A DNA stretch of 64,000 nucleotides from MGIIb-Q1 sp964342465 (lineage in GTDB: Archaea; Thermoplasmatota; Poseidoniia; Poseidoniales; Thalassarchaeaceae): contig CAYFFQ010000002.1 in assembly GCA_964342465.1 (NCBI GenBank), forward strand, positions 124,001 through 188,000, given 5' to 3'. Numbering within the stretch: the first letter of the stretch is position 1; each line of letters opens with the position of its first letter. The translations under genes and the position numbers were made by a program. The notes below the pieces were generated by a model. The model did not search any database and was not told the origin of the DNA. It saw only the letters and a list, made by a program, of their open reading frames with translations. Shown here in pieces: positions 24,278-32,870 of this stretch.

Positions 24278-25269
24278 CGACCATCCCTCCTTGTGGAAGA
24301 AAGTGATGCAATGAACGCAGAAGTTGCAGTAATAGGTGGTACATCCCCCGACCAACCGGCCGCACCAGCATGCCCTCCGCCCTCACCACCGAGTGTATCC
24401 CTCAGAGATGAGAGCAAATCCCCAAGATGTAATCCTTGGTTGACTGCTTTGTGGGTGGCGCGTGCTATCAATCTCGTTTCGTCTTTTGCTCTGCGGGTGA
24501 CAAGAGATACCTCTGCTCCGGCGGCTAACAATGCGTGTGCCACGACTCCTTCACAAGTCGAACCTCTGGTATGTAGAAGATACCATTCTCCAGCATCAAT
24601 AGCCTCACATCTTACGAGTGCCTTGGCGATGGAATGTCGTTGGGAGGTGTTCAATTCCCCCGATTCCATCTCTTCGATGAATTGTGAAAGGCTCAAATCA
24701 AATTTTTCGACGATGGCGGCTGCGGTCTTCAGTGAATTAAAATCTCCGTGTTTGAAACGGCCTGTATCGGTGATGATTCCTGCCAGCAGCAGAGCAGCTG
24801 AATCCCTCGTCATGTGAGCGGAATGAAACTCCGCCGCGTAGGCGTAGACAATTTCAGCAGTTGACGACATCGGCCATTGGATTGCTAAATCTGCCTCGCC
24901 CCACTCTGAGCCCCCAGAATGATGGTCTATCACACAGATGGGGACGCCACGAGGGATAGTCAGGCCACTCTGTTCCACTGAAGCACAGTCAACAACTATG
25001 ACACCAGATAGAGTCCGTGGCCAAAGTGTGTTCTTTTGGTCCATTTTAGTGAAACTCCCACCGTGGATGTCGACCATTTTCTTCGCCATTTTGGAGAGGT
25101 GAATTCCACATGCCTTGACCTTCTCACCCAAGAGTTCTGAAAGTACAATGGCCGATGAGACGGTATCCATATCCCCATTCTTGTGAGTGATGACTGCGAT
25201 AACTCCTTCACCTAAGCGACTATTCACCCACTGGTGAAGTCTTGAGAGGTCTTCCTCATCCACAACCAA
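24274..25269 (-). CDS. DHH/DHHA1-family phosphoesterase (nanoRNase/pAp phosphatase-like)
   Basis: A 331-residue DHH-superfamily hydrolase. The metal-binding motifs are 'ITHKNGDMDTVSSAIVLSEL' (motif I, here HKNGDMD rather than HxxPDxD), 'VIVVDCASV' (motif II), 'VIDHHSGG' (DHH motif) and 'GIITDTGRF' (motif IV). The C-terminal DHHA1 domain ends in 'GGEGGGHAGAAGW', the usual substrate-binding glycine loop. Family members hydrolyse short RNA oligonucleotides or 3'-phosphoadenosine phosphate. Lying downstream of the exosome genes, it could finish degradation of the oligonucleotides the exosome leaves. Starts at TTG 25269 or GTG 25263, with GAGGGATGAG upstream. Confidence 0.85.
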   Translation of the reverse strand: MVVDEEDLSRLHQWVNSRLGEGVIAVITHKNGDMDTVSSAIVLSELLGEKVKACGIHLSKMAKKMVDIHGGSFTKMDQKNTLWPRTLSGVIVVDCASVEQSGLTIPRGVPICVIDHHSGGSEWGEADLAIQWPMSSTAEIVYAYAAEFHSAHMTRDSAALLLAGIITDTGRFKHGDFNSLKTAAAIVEKFDLSLSQFIEEMESGELNTSQRHSIAKALVRCEAIDAGEWYLLHTRGSTCEGVVAHALLAAGAEVSLVTRRAKDETRLIARATHKAVNQGLHLGDLLSSLRDTLGGEGGGHAGAAGWSGDVPPITATSAFIASLSSTRRDGR

Positions 25270-25272
25270 ATC

Positions 25273-25590
25273 TCATCCCTCAAAACTAGTGACGATTTCA
25301 TCATAACTCTGTTTGAGAGACTGCTCTCGGATGGTAAGTTGTTCGAGTGTCTGCTCGATAACAACCTTTGACCCTTGTAGTTCTTCGAGCAATTCCTCCC
25401 TGTCGGCTACTTCAAGTAGTACCTCTCCTGATTTCCGATAGACCGCTCTCTCTGCATCTTGGGTTGAGAGCAATTGGATCGTTCGTGAAATTTCCTTCAA
25501 TTGGCCCGAAACCGCAGCTCTCTGTTGTGCTGTGGTTTGCAGTTTAGTTGCGATGTTCTGCAGTTGTATTCGTAATTCTTCATGTGACAT
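25273..25590 (-). CDS. pfdB: Prefoldin subunit beta
   Basis: A 105-residue coiled-coil protein with two long helices separated by a short beta hairpin ('ERAVYRKSGEVLLEVADREE'), the layout of the prefoldin beta subunit. Two alpha and four beta subunits form a jellyfish-shaped chaperone that holds unfolded proteins for the thermosome. It follows pcc1 by ten bases in the exosome superoperon, as in many archaea. Confidence 0.93.
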   Translation of the reverse strand: MSHEELRIQLQNIATKLQTTAQQRAAVSGQLKEISRTIQLLSTQDAERAVYRKSGEVLLEVADREELLEELQGSKVVIEQTLEQLTIREQSLKQSYDEIVTSFEG

Positions 25591-25600
25591 GGTTCAGCCT

Positions 25601-25849
25601 CTAGTGGTTTCTGGCGCGGTCAACCTCAATAAGAGCCTCGGAAGCCGCTTGCAGTGAGCGCAATACAGAATTGAGTTTGGCTCGTAACTCGGAGACACTC
25701 ACAGCGACAACGGTGACCTTGTGGAAATCATCGTTTGATTCAATCGATACTTCCTCTCCAGCGAGAGAGGCTCTCAAGGCGATAATGTCAGGATGTGAGT
25801 CAAGGTGAATGGTTGCCGAACAGGGTTCATTCCTCTTCGCTGCTGTCAT
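25601..25849 (-). CDS. pcc1: KEOPS complex subunit Pcc1
   Basis: An 82-residue protein matching Pcc1, the dimerisation subunit of the KEOPS complex that makes the N6-threonylcarbamoyl adenosine of tRNAs reading ANN codons. The pattern 'ATIHLDSHPDIIALRASLAG' ... 'VTVVAVSVSELRAKLNSVLR' fits the family. Start: the ATG at 25849 overlaps the end of the L37Ae gene by 23 bases; no nearer start exists. The position between rpl37ae and pfdB is the conserved archaeal arrangement. Confidence 0.85.
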   Translation of the reverse strand: MTAAKRNEPCSATIHLDSHPDIIALRASLAGEEVSIESNDDFHKVTVVAVSVSELRAKLNSVLRSLQAASEALIEVDRARNH

Positions 25850-26231
25850 CTGACGACCCCGTGGAAACTTCAGCAAGAGGTGCATCTTCGTCAGCCTCTT
25901 CAAGAGCCCTTTCGTAATCAAGTGCGGCTCTGCTCGCAATCACAGCCATGTCTGTTGCCGTCGCCCCATCCGCACTTCGCCTGATGATTCTGTTGTTAGC
26001 ATCAGTTGCACGGGTGAACGGTTGCCAGACTCCACCTGCGAAGGTGTGCCCACACTTTTTGCAAGCCCAAATTCCTGCGGATTGTCTCTTAACCCGTTGA
26101 TACTGACAGACAGGACAAGTGTAGGAGCGTTTCACTTTTTTCAGAGCGGAAGTGGCAGAATGACGTACGCTGACACCGTATCTCGGCCCGAAACGCGCCC
26201 CGATTCCAGATTTTTGAGTTCTCTTAGACAT
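25827..26231 (-). CDS. rpl37ae: Ribosomal protein L37Ae (eL43)
   Basis: A 134-residue ribosomal protein. The N-terminal 'GIGARFGPRYGVSVRHSA' and the zinc ribbon (CPVC ... CKKC, 'GIWACKKCGHTFAGG') identify eL43. The family is usually 80-95 residues; this one carries about 45 extra residues ending in an acidic, serine-rich tail, part of which overlaps pcc1. It lies ten bases after rrp42. Confidence 0.95.
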   Translation of the reverse strand: MSKRTQKSGIGARFGPRYGVSVRHSATSALKKVKRSYTCPVCQYQRVKRQSAGIWACKKCGHTFAGGVWQPFTRATDANNRIIRRSADGATATDMAVIASRAALDYERALEEADEDAPLAEVSTGSSDDSSEEE

Positions 26232-26240
26232 CTGTTCACC

Positions 26241-27023
26241 TCACAACGAATCAACGATTTCCCTCAATTCGGCACTCCTCCGCTTGGCTGCCTCCATGAT
26301 TTCGGCGAATTCGCTCGCCGAGAAGATTCCCTTTAATCCCTTCTGTAAGGAGTGGACATGGCCATCTGCTCCGAGAGTGATGTGGATTCGCTCATCGCCA
26401 CCCACCTCCTCTTCTCTGTTGGCATCGTAGACAAAGCGGCCCCCGACCTTGTGGTAGGAACACATTATCGGGGTCTTTCTTATTGGGAGAGGACGGTCTT
26501 CACCGACATCGAACCTCTCTGCTGGAATGGTGGCGTTGTGTAATGCGGCGATGGCGGCGAGGCCAAAAGCATCGAAGAGATTGCCATCGTCACTGATGGC
26601 GAAACAGTCGATAATCACCTGCCACACCTTTTCTCCGGGAATGATGCAGAGGTCTTTGGTGTCGATACACCCAGATTCTCTGATTCCACGGTCCACCACG
26701 CGACCAATCTCAATGCTTTCGGGACTTGGAGGGCCAGCCTCAAGATGGCGGCCGGCAACAGGCCTGAGTTCGGCACTGGTCATCAGACCACCCTCATCGG
26801 GTCTATCCGGATAAGGGGTCTGAAGTTGGAACTTGATTCCACAGAAGACAATGGTGTTGCCCATCTGCACGCGTGCGCTCCCTTCGGCGCGGTCTAGAAC
26901 ACCTACTTCAAGAGACAATTCCCTCCCCTCCCATTGTGCCCGGCCATCGATACGTCCATCTCTCTCAGCGAGGTCTCTCAAGTGGTCTCTCAGTAGTTCA
27001 GGAACTAGTGGTTGTGCCATCAT
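26241..27023 (-). CDS. rrp42: Exosome complex component Rrp42
   Basis: A 260-residue RNase PH-fold subunit of the archaeal exosome. 'DGRAQWEGRELSLEVGVLDR', 'GSARVQMGNTIVFCGIKFQL' and the C-terminal ADGHVHSLQKGLKGIFSASEF segment identify Rrp42. It alternates with Rrp41 in the hexameric ring that degrades RNA 3'-5' by phosphorolysis; Rrp42 is structurally needed but not catalytic. The ATG at 27023 overlaps the rrp41 stop (ATGA), so synthesis of the two is coupled. Confidence 0.96.
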   Translation of the reverse strand: MMAQPLVPELLRDHLRDLAERDGRIDGRAQWEGRELSLEVGVLDRAEGSARVQMGNTIVFCGIKFQLQTPYPDRPDEGGLMTSAELRPVAGRHLEAGPPSPESIEIGRVVDRGIRESGCIDTKDLCIIPGEKVWQVIIDCFAISDDGNLFDAFGLAAIAALHNATIPAERFDVGEDRPLPIRKTPIMCSYHKVGGRFVYDANREEEVGGDERIHITLGADGHVHSLQKGLKGIFSASEFAEIMEAAKRRSAELREIVDSL

Positions 27024-27745
27024 GACTCACCTCCATATTTTGCGATGAGAGCAACTTTCATGATTTTATGAATCTCCGTGGCGGCATCCATATTGTAATC
27101 CCAAGCCTCTTGGAATTGTGCGGGTGAGAGGTCACCATCCATCTGTAAAAAGACCAATTCTCCACTGTTTGGCAATACCCCCATCGGCAGGTCAGCTTCA
27201 CCATAGTTGTCCTCCTCCTTGTTCAGGTCGCAGACGACTACATCGTTCACCTTGCCACTGGCCACACTCACCACCATATCGGTCATGGGAATTCCTGCAT
27301 CGGCAAGAGCGAGAGAAGCCGCTGTCAGGCCGACGCATCGGGTTCCTGCCTCGGCACAGATTACCTCAATCTCAACTCTTATCTTGCTTCTTGGAAAAAG
27401 TTCGAGTTGGACGACGGATTCCAATGCGTCAGCAGTCACTTTGCTAATTTCTCGGCTCCTGCGATTGAATCCAGGCCGGAATCTGTCGGTGGTGCTGAAG
27501 GGGGCCATATTGTATCGTACATCGAGTACAGCCCTCTCCTGCCGTTGTATCTTCCTCGGATGAGCCTCCATTGGCCCATACACTGAGGCGATTACATAGT
27601 TGGTGCCCCATCTGATACTGGCTGACCCATCAGCGACTGGAACGACTCCGAGTTCCATCTCAATGGGCCGAAGGTCTCCAGCCTTGCGGCCATCCTGCCT
27701 CAATCCGTTTTCATCAATCATCTGAATATCTCCGTATCCACCCAT
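27020..27745 (-). CDS. rrp41: Exosome complex exonuclease Rrp41
   Basis: A 241-residue RNase PH-like catalytic subunit of the exosome. 'GLRQDGRKAGDLRPIEMELG', 'GSASIRWGTNYVIASVYGPM', the RNA-binding 'FNRRSREISKVTADALESVV' and 'AEAGTRCVGLTAASLALADA' are characteristic, and 'VVCDLNKEEDNYGEADLPMG' contains the catalytic acidic residues. Start: the ATG at 27745 is chosen because GGAGAG, overlapping the rrp4 stop, lies about ten bases upstream; a start at 27769 would overlap rrp4. Confidence 0.97.
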   Translation of the reverse strand: MGGYGDIQMIDENGLRQDGRKAGDLRPIEMELGVVPVADGSASIRWGTNYVIASVYGPMEAHPRKIQRQERAVLDVRYNMAPFSTTDRFRPGFNRRSREISKVTADALESVVQLELFPRSKIRVEIEVICAEAGTRCVGLTAASLALADAGIPMTDMVVSVASGKVNDVVVCDLNKEEDNYGEADLPMGVLPNSGELVFLQMDGDLSPAQFQEAWDYNMDAATEIHKIMKVALIAKYGGES

Positions 27746-27749
27746 TATT

Positions 27750-28454
27750 TCACTCTCCTTTTCTACCATTCAGATGGTCTCTCAACTCATTATCCAATGA
27801 ACTTGAATTCTGATTATCCTTGATGAAATCCAATGCGCGCCTGACGGTTCTGATGCTGGATTCTGGGCCATCAACCCAGACGCGGCCGTTGGCGGCAAGG
27901 ATGATACGACAGCCGCTGACATCCTTCAGATGCTGCACAATCGAATCATGCCCCTTGGAAAGTAGTTCGGTCAGATGCGGTGGTACGGTATCAACGAATC
28001 CAGAGTTGATTTTCCTCAATCCGACACCTTTCATAGTGACCACACTTGAGTGAGACTCATCGACCTCCTGAACCCGACAGAGGAGGGTGGTTCCGACATC
28101 CATGGCATCACGTGTGCCACCGTATTCCACCTTGTTCGGTGCGAGGCTCATCGGAAGTATGGCGTTGAACGGTGCATTCAGCTCCATGAACCAGATATTC
28201 GCTCTCATCCCTTCTACAACAGCGATGACGAGGTCACCTGGCCGTGGGAAGTAGGTCGTATGAACGGGATTCACATTGACAGTTGTTCCACTGATGTCAA
28301 TGTGACCGAGTTTGGTGGCCACCATGACATCATTTGCAATGAGGACACCGCTACCCGGCTTCCAGCCATCTTCAATCTCAATTTTATCGCCAGGAATCAC
28401 CAGGTCGCCGGATGCGACCGAAGTGCGCCTGTCCGAGGCGCCACTATCACTCAT
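27750..28454 (-). CDS. rrp4: Exosome complex RNA-binding component Rrp4
   Basis: A 234-residue cap subunit of the exosome. It has an N-terminal domain ('SGDLVIPGDKIEIEDGWKPG'), an S1 domain ('YFPRPGDLVIAVVEGMRANI') and a KH domain near the C-terminus ('CRIILAANGRVWVDGPESSI'). It sits on the Rrp41/42 ring and threads RNA into the channel. It is second in the SBDS-rrp4-rrp41-rrp42 order seen across archaea. Confidence 0.95.
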   Translation of the reverse strand: MSDSGASDRRTSVASGDLVIPGDKIEIEDGWKPGSGVLIANDVMVATKLGHIDISGTTVNVNPVHTTYFPRPGDLVIAVVEGMRANIWFMELNAPFNAILPMSLAPNKVEYGGTRDAMDVGTTLLCRVQEVDESHSSVVTMKGVGLRKINSGFVDTVPPHLTELLSKGHDSIVQHLKDVSGCRIILAANGRVWVDGPESSIRTVRRALDFIKDNQNSSSLDNELRDHLNGRKGE

Positions 28455-28526
28455 ATCTTATCTCCGAGCCGCCCGACCGGCCATCCCTCTATAACCATTG
28501 CATCCCAAAGGCGCTTGGTGTGCGGC

Positions 28527-29216
28527 TCATTTCAATTCCTTTACAGAGAGGTCAGGGGCTCTTTTCCCAACTCTTCCGATGTAGTCGTTTTTCATACCCG
28601 CTGGAATTTCCACAACGAATGCCCAATCACCATTGACAAGCCACTCTTCTCGTTGGACATCTTCCCTCACCATGGCGAAGACGGCACCATAATTAGCACC
28701 GGAGACTTTGAAGGCGAGTCGTACGGTAGTGAATGAAATTGGAATCAATTCCCGAATCATCCCCACCGCTCTTTTCACCTGTTTGTCAAGCGGTTGAAAG
28801 GGGTCGGCTTTGAAGCGCGCCTCAACGAGAGCATTCTCTACTCTTTGAGGCGGATGGGGCAGTTTGGTCTGCGGGTCTATACCGTGACTGCAAATATGTT
28901 GTATGACCTTTCTCTCCTTTTCGGCGACCATTTTTTTTCTCTGAGTTGTGGTCAGTTGAAGGTCTCCTTCGTGGAGGATTTTCGCTACGCATTCAGCGAG
29001 GTCGGTGGTCCCAAAGACTCCGACCAACTTCTCCTCTGTCGGCCGCTCACCTCCTTTTGCATCGTGCCAAACCTCATCGGTGGCAAGCAGGTCGTCGAGT
29101 TGAACTGATTCGGGGTCCTCTTTCCACTGGTGGACAAGGTCTGAGTCGACCAAGATTTCATACCTTTTTCCACCCTTTTCAAGGCGAGCGATGACGGCAT
29201 CATCGAGACTAACCAT
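28527..29216 (-). CDS. sdo1: Ribosome maturation protein SBDS (Sdo1)
   Basis: A 229-residue SBDS orthologue. The N-terminal FYSH domain contains 'VIARLEKGGKRYEILVDSDL', 'EVWHDAKGGERPTEEKLVGV' and 'QRKKMVAEKERKVIQHICSH'; the C-terminal part is ferredoxin-like. SBDS helps release aIF6 from the nascent 50S subunit. It heads the exosome superoperon; upstream lies a repeat array rather than a gene for 486 bases. Confidence 0.95.
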   Translation of the reverse strand: MVSLDDAVIARLEKGGKRYEILVDSDLVHQWKEDPESVQLDDLLATDEVWHDAKGGERPTEEKLVGVFGTTDLAECVAKILHEGDLQLTTTQRKKMVAEKERKVIQHICSHGIDPQTKLPHPPQRVENALVEARFKADPFQPLDKQVKRAVGMIRELIPISFTTVRLAFKVSGANYGAVFAMVREDVQREEWLVNGDWAFVVEIPAGMKNDYIGRVGKRAPDLSVKELK

Positions 29217-29286
29217 TCCTATCCCTGTAACTTCACACCACTACCCACGCAATAGCATCTTCGCACCTCGGCAGAAGCCTACTTGA

Positions 29287-29600
29287 CGACGAAATGCGAT
29301 TTGGGGATGGAGATGGTCTCCAAAATCCGTTCATCAACTAGAGACAATCTCCAAAATGTGAATTTGGGGTGGAGGTGGTCAATGAAACCGCTCATTGACT
29401 TGAGACAATCTACCAAAATTTGAGGGGTGGATATGCTCTACGAAATGCGATTTGGGGATGGAGATGGTCTCCAAAATCCGTTCATCAACTAGAGACAATC
29501 TCCAAAATGTGAATTTGGGGTGGAGGTGGTCAATGAAACCGCTCATTGACTTGAGACAATCTACCAAAATTTGGGGGGTAGATATTCTCTACGAAATGTG
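29287..29600. repeat. 151-bp tandem repeat array with hairpins
   Basis: The motif CGAAATGCGATTTGGGG begins at 29290 and 29441, and a decayed copy begins at 29592, giving two full units of 151 bp that are nearly identical. Each unit is itself an older dimer of about 75 bp (ATTTGGGGATGGAG ... versus ATTTGGGGTGGAGG ...). Hairpins occur in every copy, for example GTCAATGA/TCATTGAC around AACCGC at 29378-29399 and GGAGA/TCTCC. It lies between psmA and SBDS, both on the minus strand; the rest of the 486-base gap shows no gene. Confidence 0.9.
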
Positions 29601-29702
29601 ATGTGAGGGTAGAGTGAAATCGATTATCCCCCCACTGATTGGAAGAGAAATTGGCAATCTGCTCAGGCATCGAGGTGAATGGGGAAACTGAACGGTTCAG
29701 GG

Positions 29703-30425
29703 TCATTCCTCTCTGGCCGGCAGGTTATCGATGTGAGCGATGGTCTCTTCCCTCTCGAGAAGACGATAGCCATTCCTGTCAATAACCGCTATCTCAACGG
29801 CATCCTTGTTGAGGTCATCATCGAGAGATTCTCTAAGTCCCTCAAGTCCGAGTTTGACGGCGGCGTTGAGGGAGAGATTCTTCTTCCATTTCGATTCAAA
29901 GAACTCCACCACTGCATTGCGCCCTTTACCCACAGCACCCGCCTGATAGGATTGGTAGGCTCCACTCGGGTCTGTTTCGTAGAGATGGATACCGTTGCTG
30001 TCGACACCGGCTATCAAGAGGGCGGTACCAAATGGGCGAACACCTCCATATTGGGTGAACGACTGTTTGAAATCGCATATTTTCTTGGTGAGGATATCCA
30101 CTGGAACTCTGTCGTTGTAGGTGATACGGTTGATTTGGCATTGAGCGCGGGCTCGAGCGACGAGTTGCCGTGCGTCAGCAACAAGACCGGATGTTGCGAA
30201 TCCTATGTGGTCGTCAATCTTGTAGACCTTATCGATTGATTCTGCGATTATAAGTCGTGAGGCGATGCGTTTGTCAACGATGAGCAAAACGCCACTTCGA
30301 TACTTCAGACCGACTGTCGTAGTACCCCTCTTGACCGACTCCCTCGCGTATTCGACTTGAAACAATCTACCGTCTGGACTGAATGTCGTAATCCCGTGGT
30401 CATATCCTCTACCGCTTGGCTGCAT
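29703..30425 (-). CDS. psmA: Proteasome subunit alpha
   Basis: A 240-residue 20S proteasome alpha subunit. The signature 'GYDHGITTFSPDGRLFQVEY' at the N-terminus contains the YD and the helix that gates the pore; 'ESVKRGTTTVGLKYRSGVLL' follows. There is no N-terminal threonine protease, as expected for alpha subunits. The ATG at 30425 has a TTCATAAG element about 35-40 bases upstream on the minus strand. No beta subunit is present in the window. Confidence 0.97.
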   Translation of the reverse strand: MQPSGRGYDHGITTFSPDGRLFQVEYARESVKRGTTTVGLKYRSGVLLIVDKRIASRLIIAESIDKVYKIDDHIGFATSGLVADARQLVARARAQCQINRITYNDRVPVDILTKKICDFKQSFTQYGGVRPFGTALLIAGVDSNGIHLYETDPSGAYQSYQAGAVGKGRNAVVEFFESKWKKNLSLNAAVKLGLEGLRESLDDDLNKDAVEIAVIDRNGYRLLEREETIAHIDNLPAREE

Positions 30426-30529
30426 CTCCCCACCTGAGCGCCGCTGTCGGTCGGCCTCTTATGAACCTTGAGAGAGAGTTGAGCGGCATCGTGTTGCAAC
30501 CAACTTCTTTTGTGCCGCTGGCGTCTGCG

Positions 30530-31369
30530 ATGGATATGCGAGTCTTAGTACTCTCGTCAGGGGGGAAGGACTCGTGTTATGCTGTTTGGTGGGCCACTCT
30601 TCGCGGTTGGGAGGTCGTGGGAATCGTCACGGTGAGGGTTGCAGGTGATGATTCACTGATGTTTCAGATACCGACTACAGAAATCGCCGCTATTCAAGCA
30701 TCTGCGGCTGGAATTCCATGGCTACCGGTCTCAGTTTCCGGCGATGAGGAGAAGGAGATGCAAGAACTTCAAGAGGTTTTGGCTCTATACATAGAGGGGG
30801 ATGGGGTGGCCGGTTGCACCAGCCAGTCGCACAGCGATGTGACCCCACTCATCGAGGGTGAAGAACCCGGTTCAAGGAGTGACAATCTTCGCGAGAGGCG
30901 TGAAACGATATTTGGAAACCAAATCCACACTACTCCCAGCGTTTTGCATACTACCTGCACCATAGATGCATTGGTGTGCGGAGCCCTGCGCAGTGACTAC
31001 CAGAAGACCAGAATAGAACGGATGGCAGAGAATCTAGGGATACACTCCTATACACCGCTCTGGCACAAATCCCCTTCACAACACATGCGTGAACTCATCG
31101 AAAATGGCTTCACTCTGAAGATGACCTCGGTTTCTGCGGATGGGTTGGACGAAAAGTGGGTCGGAAGGGTCATCGACTCCAATTCACTTGACGAATTGTT
31201 CTCTCTCGCAGAGAGGTATCGCTTCTCTTGTGATGGTGAGGGGGGCGAGTTTGAAACGACGGTCATATCAGCACCTTGGTTCAACGGTACCATCCACATC
31301 GAAGGGGATGTGAGTTGGGATGGGCGACGCGGTGAGATGGTGGTGAACTCTGCCTATCTTGCGGATTAG
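30530..31369 (+). CDS. dph6: Diphthine--ammonia ligase-like ATP pyrophosphatase (Dph6 family)
   Basis: A 279-residue PP-loop enzyme. 'VLVLSSGGKDSCYAVWWATL' is the ATP pyrophosphatase P-loop (SGGKDS), and 'GEGGEFETTVISAPWF' is the C-terminal signature of the Dph6/MJ0570 family, which amidates diphthine to diphthamide on EF-2. The family is usually about 220-230; here an extra segment at roughly residues 85-145 follows the helix 'EKEMQELQEVLALYIEGDGV'. The true start is taken as the ATG at 30530 (or 30536), since an earlier frame start would overlap divergent psmA. The target EF-2 is encoded in the same window. Confidence 0.85.
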   Translation: MDMRVLVLSSGGKDSCYAVWWATLRGWEVVGIVTVRVAGDDSLMFQIPTTEIAAIQASAAGIPWLPVSVSGDEEKEMQELQEVLALYIEGDGVAGCTSQSHSDVTPLIEGEEPGSRSDNLRERRETIFGNQIHTTPSVLHTTCTIDALVCGALRSDYQKTRIERMAENLGIHSYTPLWHKSPSQHMRELIENGFTLKMTSVSADGLDEKWVGRVIDSNSLDELFSLAERYRFSCDGEGGEFETTVISAPWFNGTIHIEGDVSWDGRRGEMVVNSAYLAD

Positions 31370-31422
31370 CCTCATGCGTCATCCTCAAAGACAACCCCCC
31401 TCTCGCCGGTTTAGGAATCGTC

Positions 31423-32772
31423 ATGCCCCTATGTCCGCTTGATTACAGATATGGACGCGACGGTATCAAACAGGTGTGGTCTGATAGTGGCCGACACTCA
31501 CGTCAATTGGAAGTGGAGAGAGCGTTGGTATGGGCGCACAAGGAACTTGGGAGGGTGAGCCAAGAGGACTACCTCGCTGTGGAAGCTATTTCCTCGCCAG
31601 AATATGTGACCAAGGAGAGAGTTGAGGAGATCGAAAACGAGACCCGTCACGATATCATGGCGCTTACCAAGGCGATGGCGGAGGCGGCTGGAGATGCCGG
31701 TTGGTGTATCCATCTTGGAGCCACCTCCAATGACATCGTAGATACCGCCGTTGCGTTACAGATCCGAGATTCATTGGCGATTCAGACCGAATCACTCAAA
31801 GTGTTGCTCACCACAATGGCCAACCTCGCAGAAAGAGAGCGAGACACCGTCTGCCTCGGCCGCACTCACGGACAGGCGGCCGTTCCCATCACTTTCGGAC
31901 TGAAAGTCTCGGTCTGGCTCGACGAGTTCCGCCGTCACCTCGTAAGGCTGGAAGAATTGGGGCCTCGGGTTGCGGTGGGGAAATTTCTCGGTGCTGTCGG
32001 GACAGGGGCCGCTCAAGGTGAGAATGCGCGTGAACTTCAACACTTGATTCTGACACATCTTGGCCTCGGAGTACCCCTTGTGACCACACAGGTCGTTGGC
32101 CGTGACCGCTATATCGAATGGGTCTCATGGATGGCGAATGTCGCAACCAGCGTTGAAAAGGTTCTGCAGGAGGTGCGAAACCTCCAGAGGAGTGAGATAG
32201 GAGAGGTAGCCGAGGCGTTTGATATCGAGAAACAGGTCGGCTCTTCCACCATGGCACACAAGAGAAATCCGATTACCGCTGAAAACGCCTGTGGGCTGGC
32301 TAGAGTCGTAAGGGCGATGATGCTGCCGACCTGGGAGAATGCACTTCTTTGGCATGAGCGTGACCTCGCTAACTCGAGCGCCGAGAGATTCACTCTATCC
32401 CATTCAGTCACGCTCCTCGATGATGTTTTGGCGAAGTGTGACCGAGTTCTCTCCAAACTAGTAATGGACAAGGCCAATATGAAGCGGAATATAGATGCTC
32501 AGAAGGGATTGGTCATGGCGGAGAAGGTGATGCTTGCCCTTGTTGAGCGAGGGATACCTCGGGATGAAGCGCACGAAGTTCTGCGCACCGCATCAATGCA
32601 AGCAGTCGAACAGGGGATGCATCTCGAGGATGTTTGCGCCATGACTCCAGCCATCAGTGCCACTTTTGACGCCGATGAACTGCATTCCCTCTTCCAACCA
32701 GAAAATCATCTCGGTGTCAGTGCAGAACTGGTCGATGAAGCAGTTTCCTTAGCGCGACTGGCCCTAGAATGA
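31423..32772 (+). CDS. purB: Adenylosuccinate lyase
   Basis: A 449-residue fumarase/aspartase-superfamily enzyme that cleaves SAICAR and adenylosuccinate in purine synthesis. Signature loop 'GSSTMAHKRNPITAENACGL' is intact, as are 'HLGATSNDIVDTA' and 'LGRTHGQAAVPITFG' with the catalytic His. The length matches the family. It starts at the ATG at 31423, 53 bases after dph6 on the same strand. Confidence 0.96.
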   Translation: MPLCPLDYRYGRDGIKQVWSDSGRHSRQLEVERALVWAHKELGRVSQEDYLAVEAISSPEYVTKERVEEIENETRHDIMALTKAMAEAAGDAGWCIHLGATSNDIVDTAVALQIRDSLAIQTESLKVLLTTMANLAERERDTVCLGRTHGQAAVPITFGLKVSVWLDEFRRHLVRLEELGPRVAVGKFLGAVGTGAAQGENARELQHLILTHLGLGVPLVTTQVVGRDRYIEWVSWMANVATSVEKVLQEVRNLQRSEIGEVAEAFDIEKQVGSSTMAHKRNPITAENACGLARVVRAMMLPTWENALLWHERDLANSSAERFTLSHSVTLLDDVLAKCDRVLSKLVMDKANMKRNIDAQKGLVMAEKVMLALVERGIPRDEAHEVLRTASMQAVEQGMHLEDVCAMTPAISATFDADELHSLFQPENHLGVSAELVDEAVSLARLALE

Positions 32773-32870
32773 CCATCCACCTTGGATGACTCCTCTCGCA
32801 AATATCTGTGTTGGTCAACCGCTAAAGCACCACTGAGAGTCATCCTCACGGAAAAATTGTGGCGTCATTA

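Noticed and set aside
29379..29567. Open frame inside the 151-bp repeats
   Set aside because: It only exists because a repeated segment lacks stops; the translated text repeats itself and has no other support.
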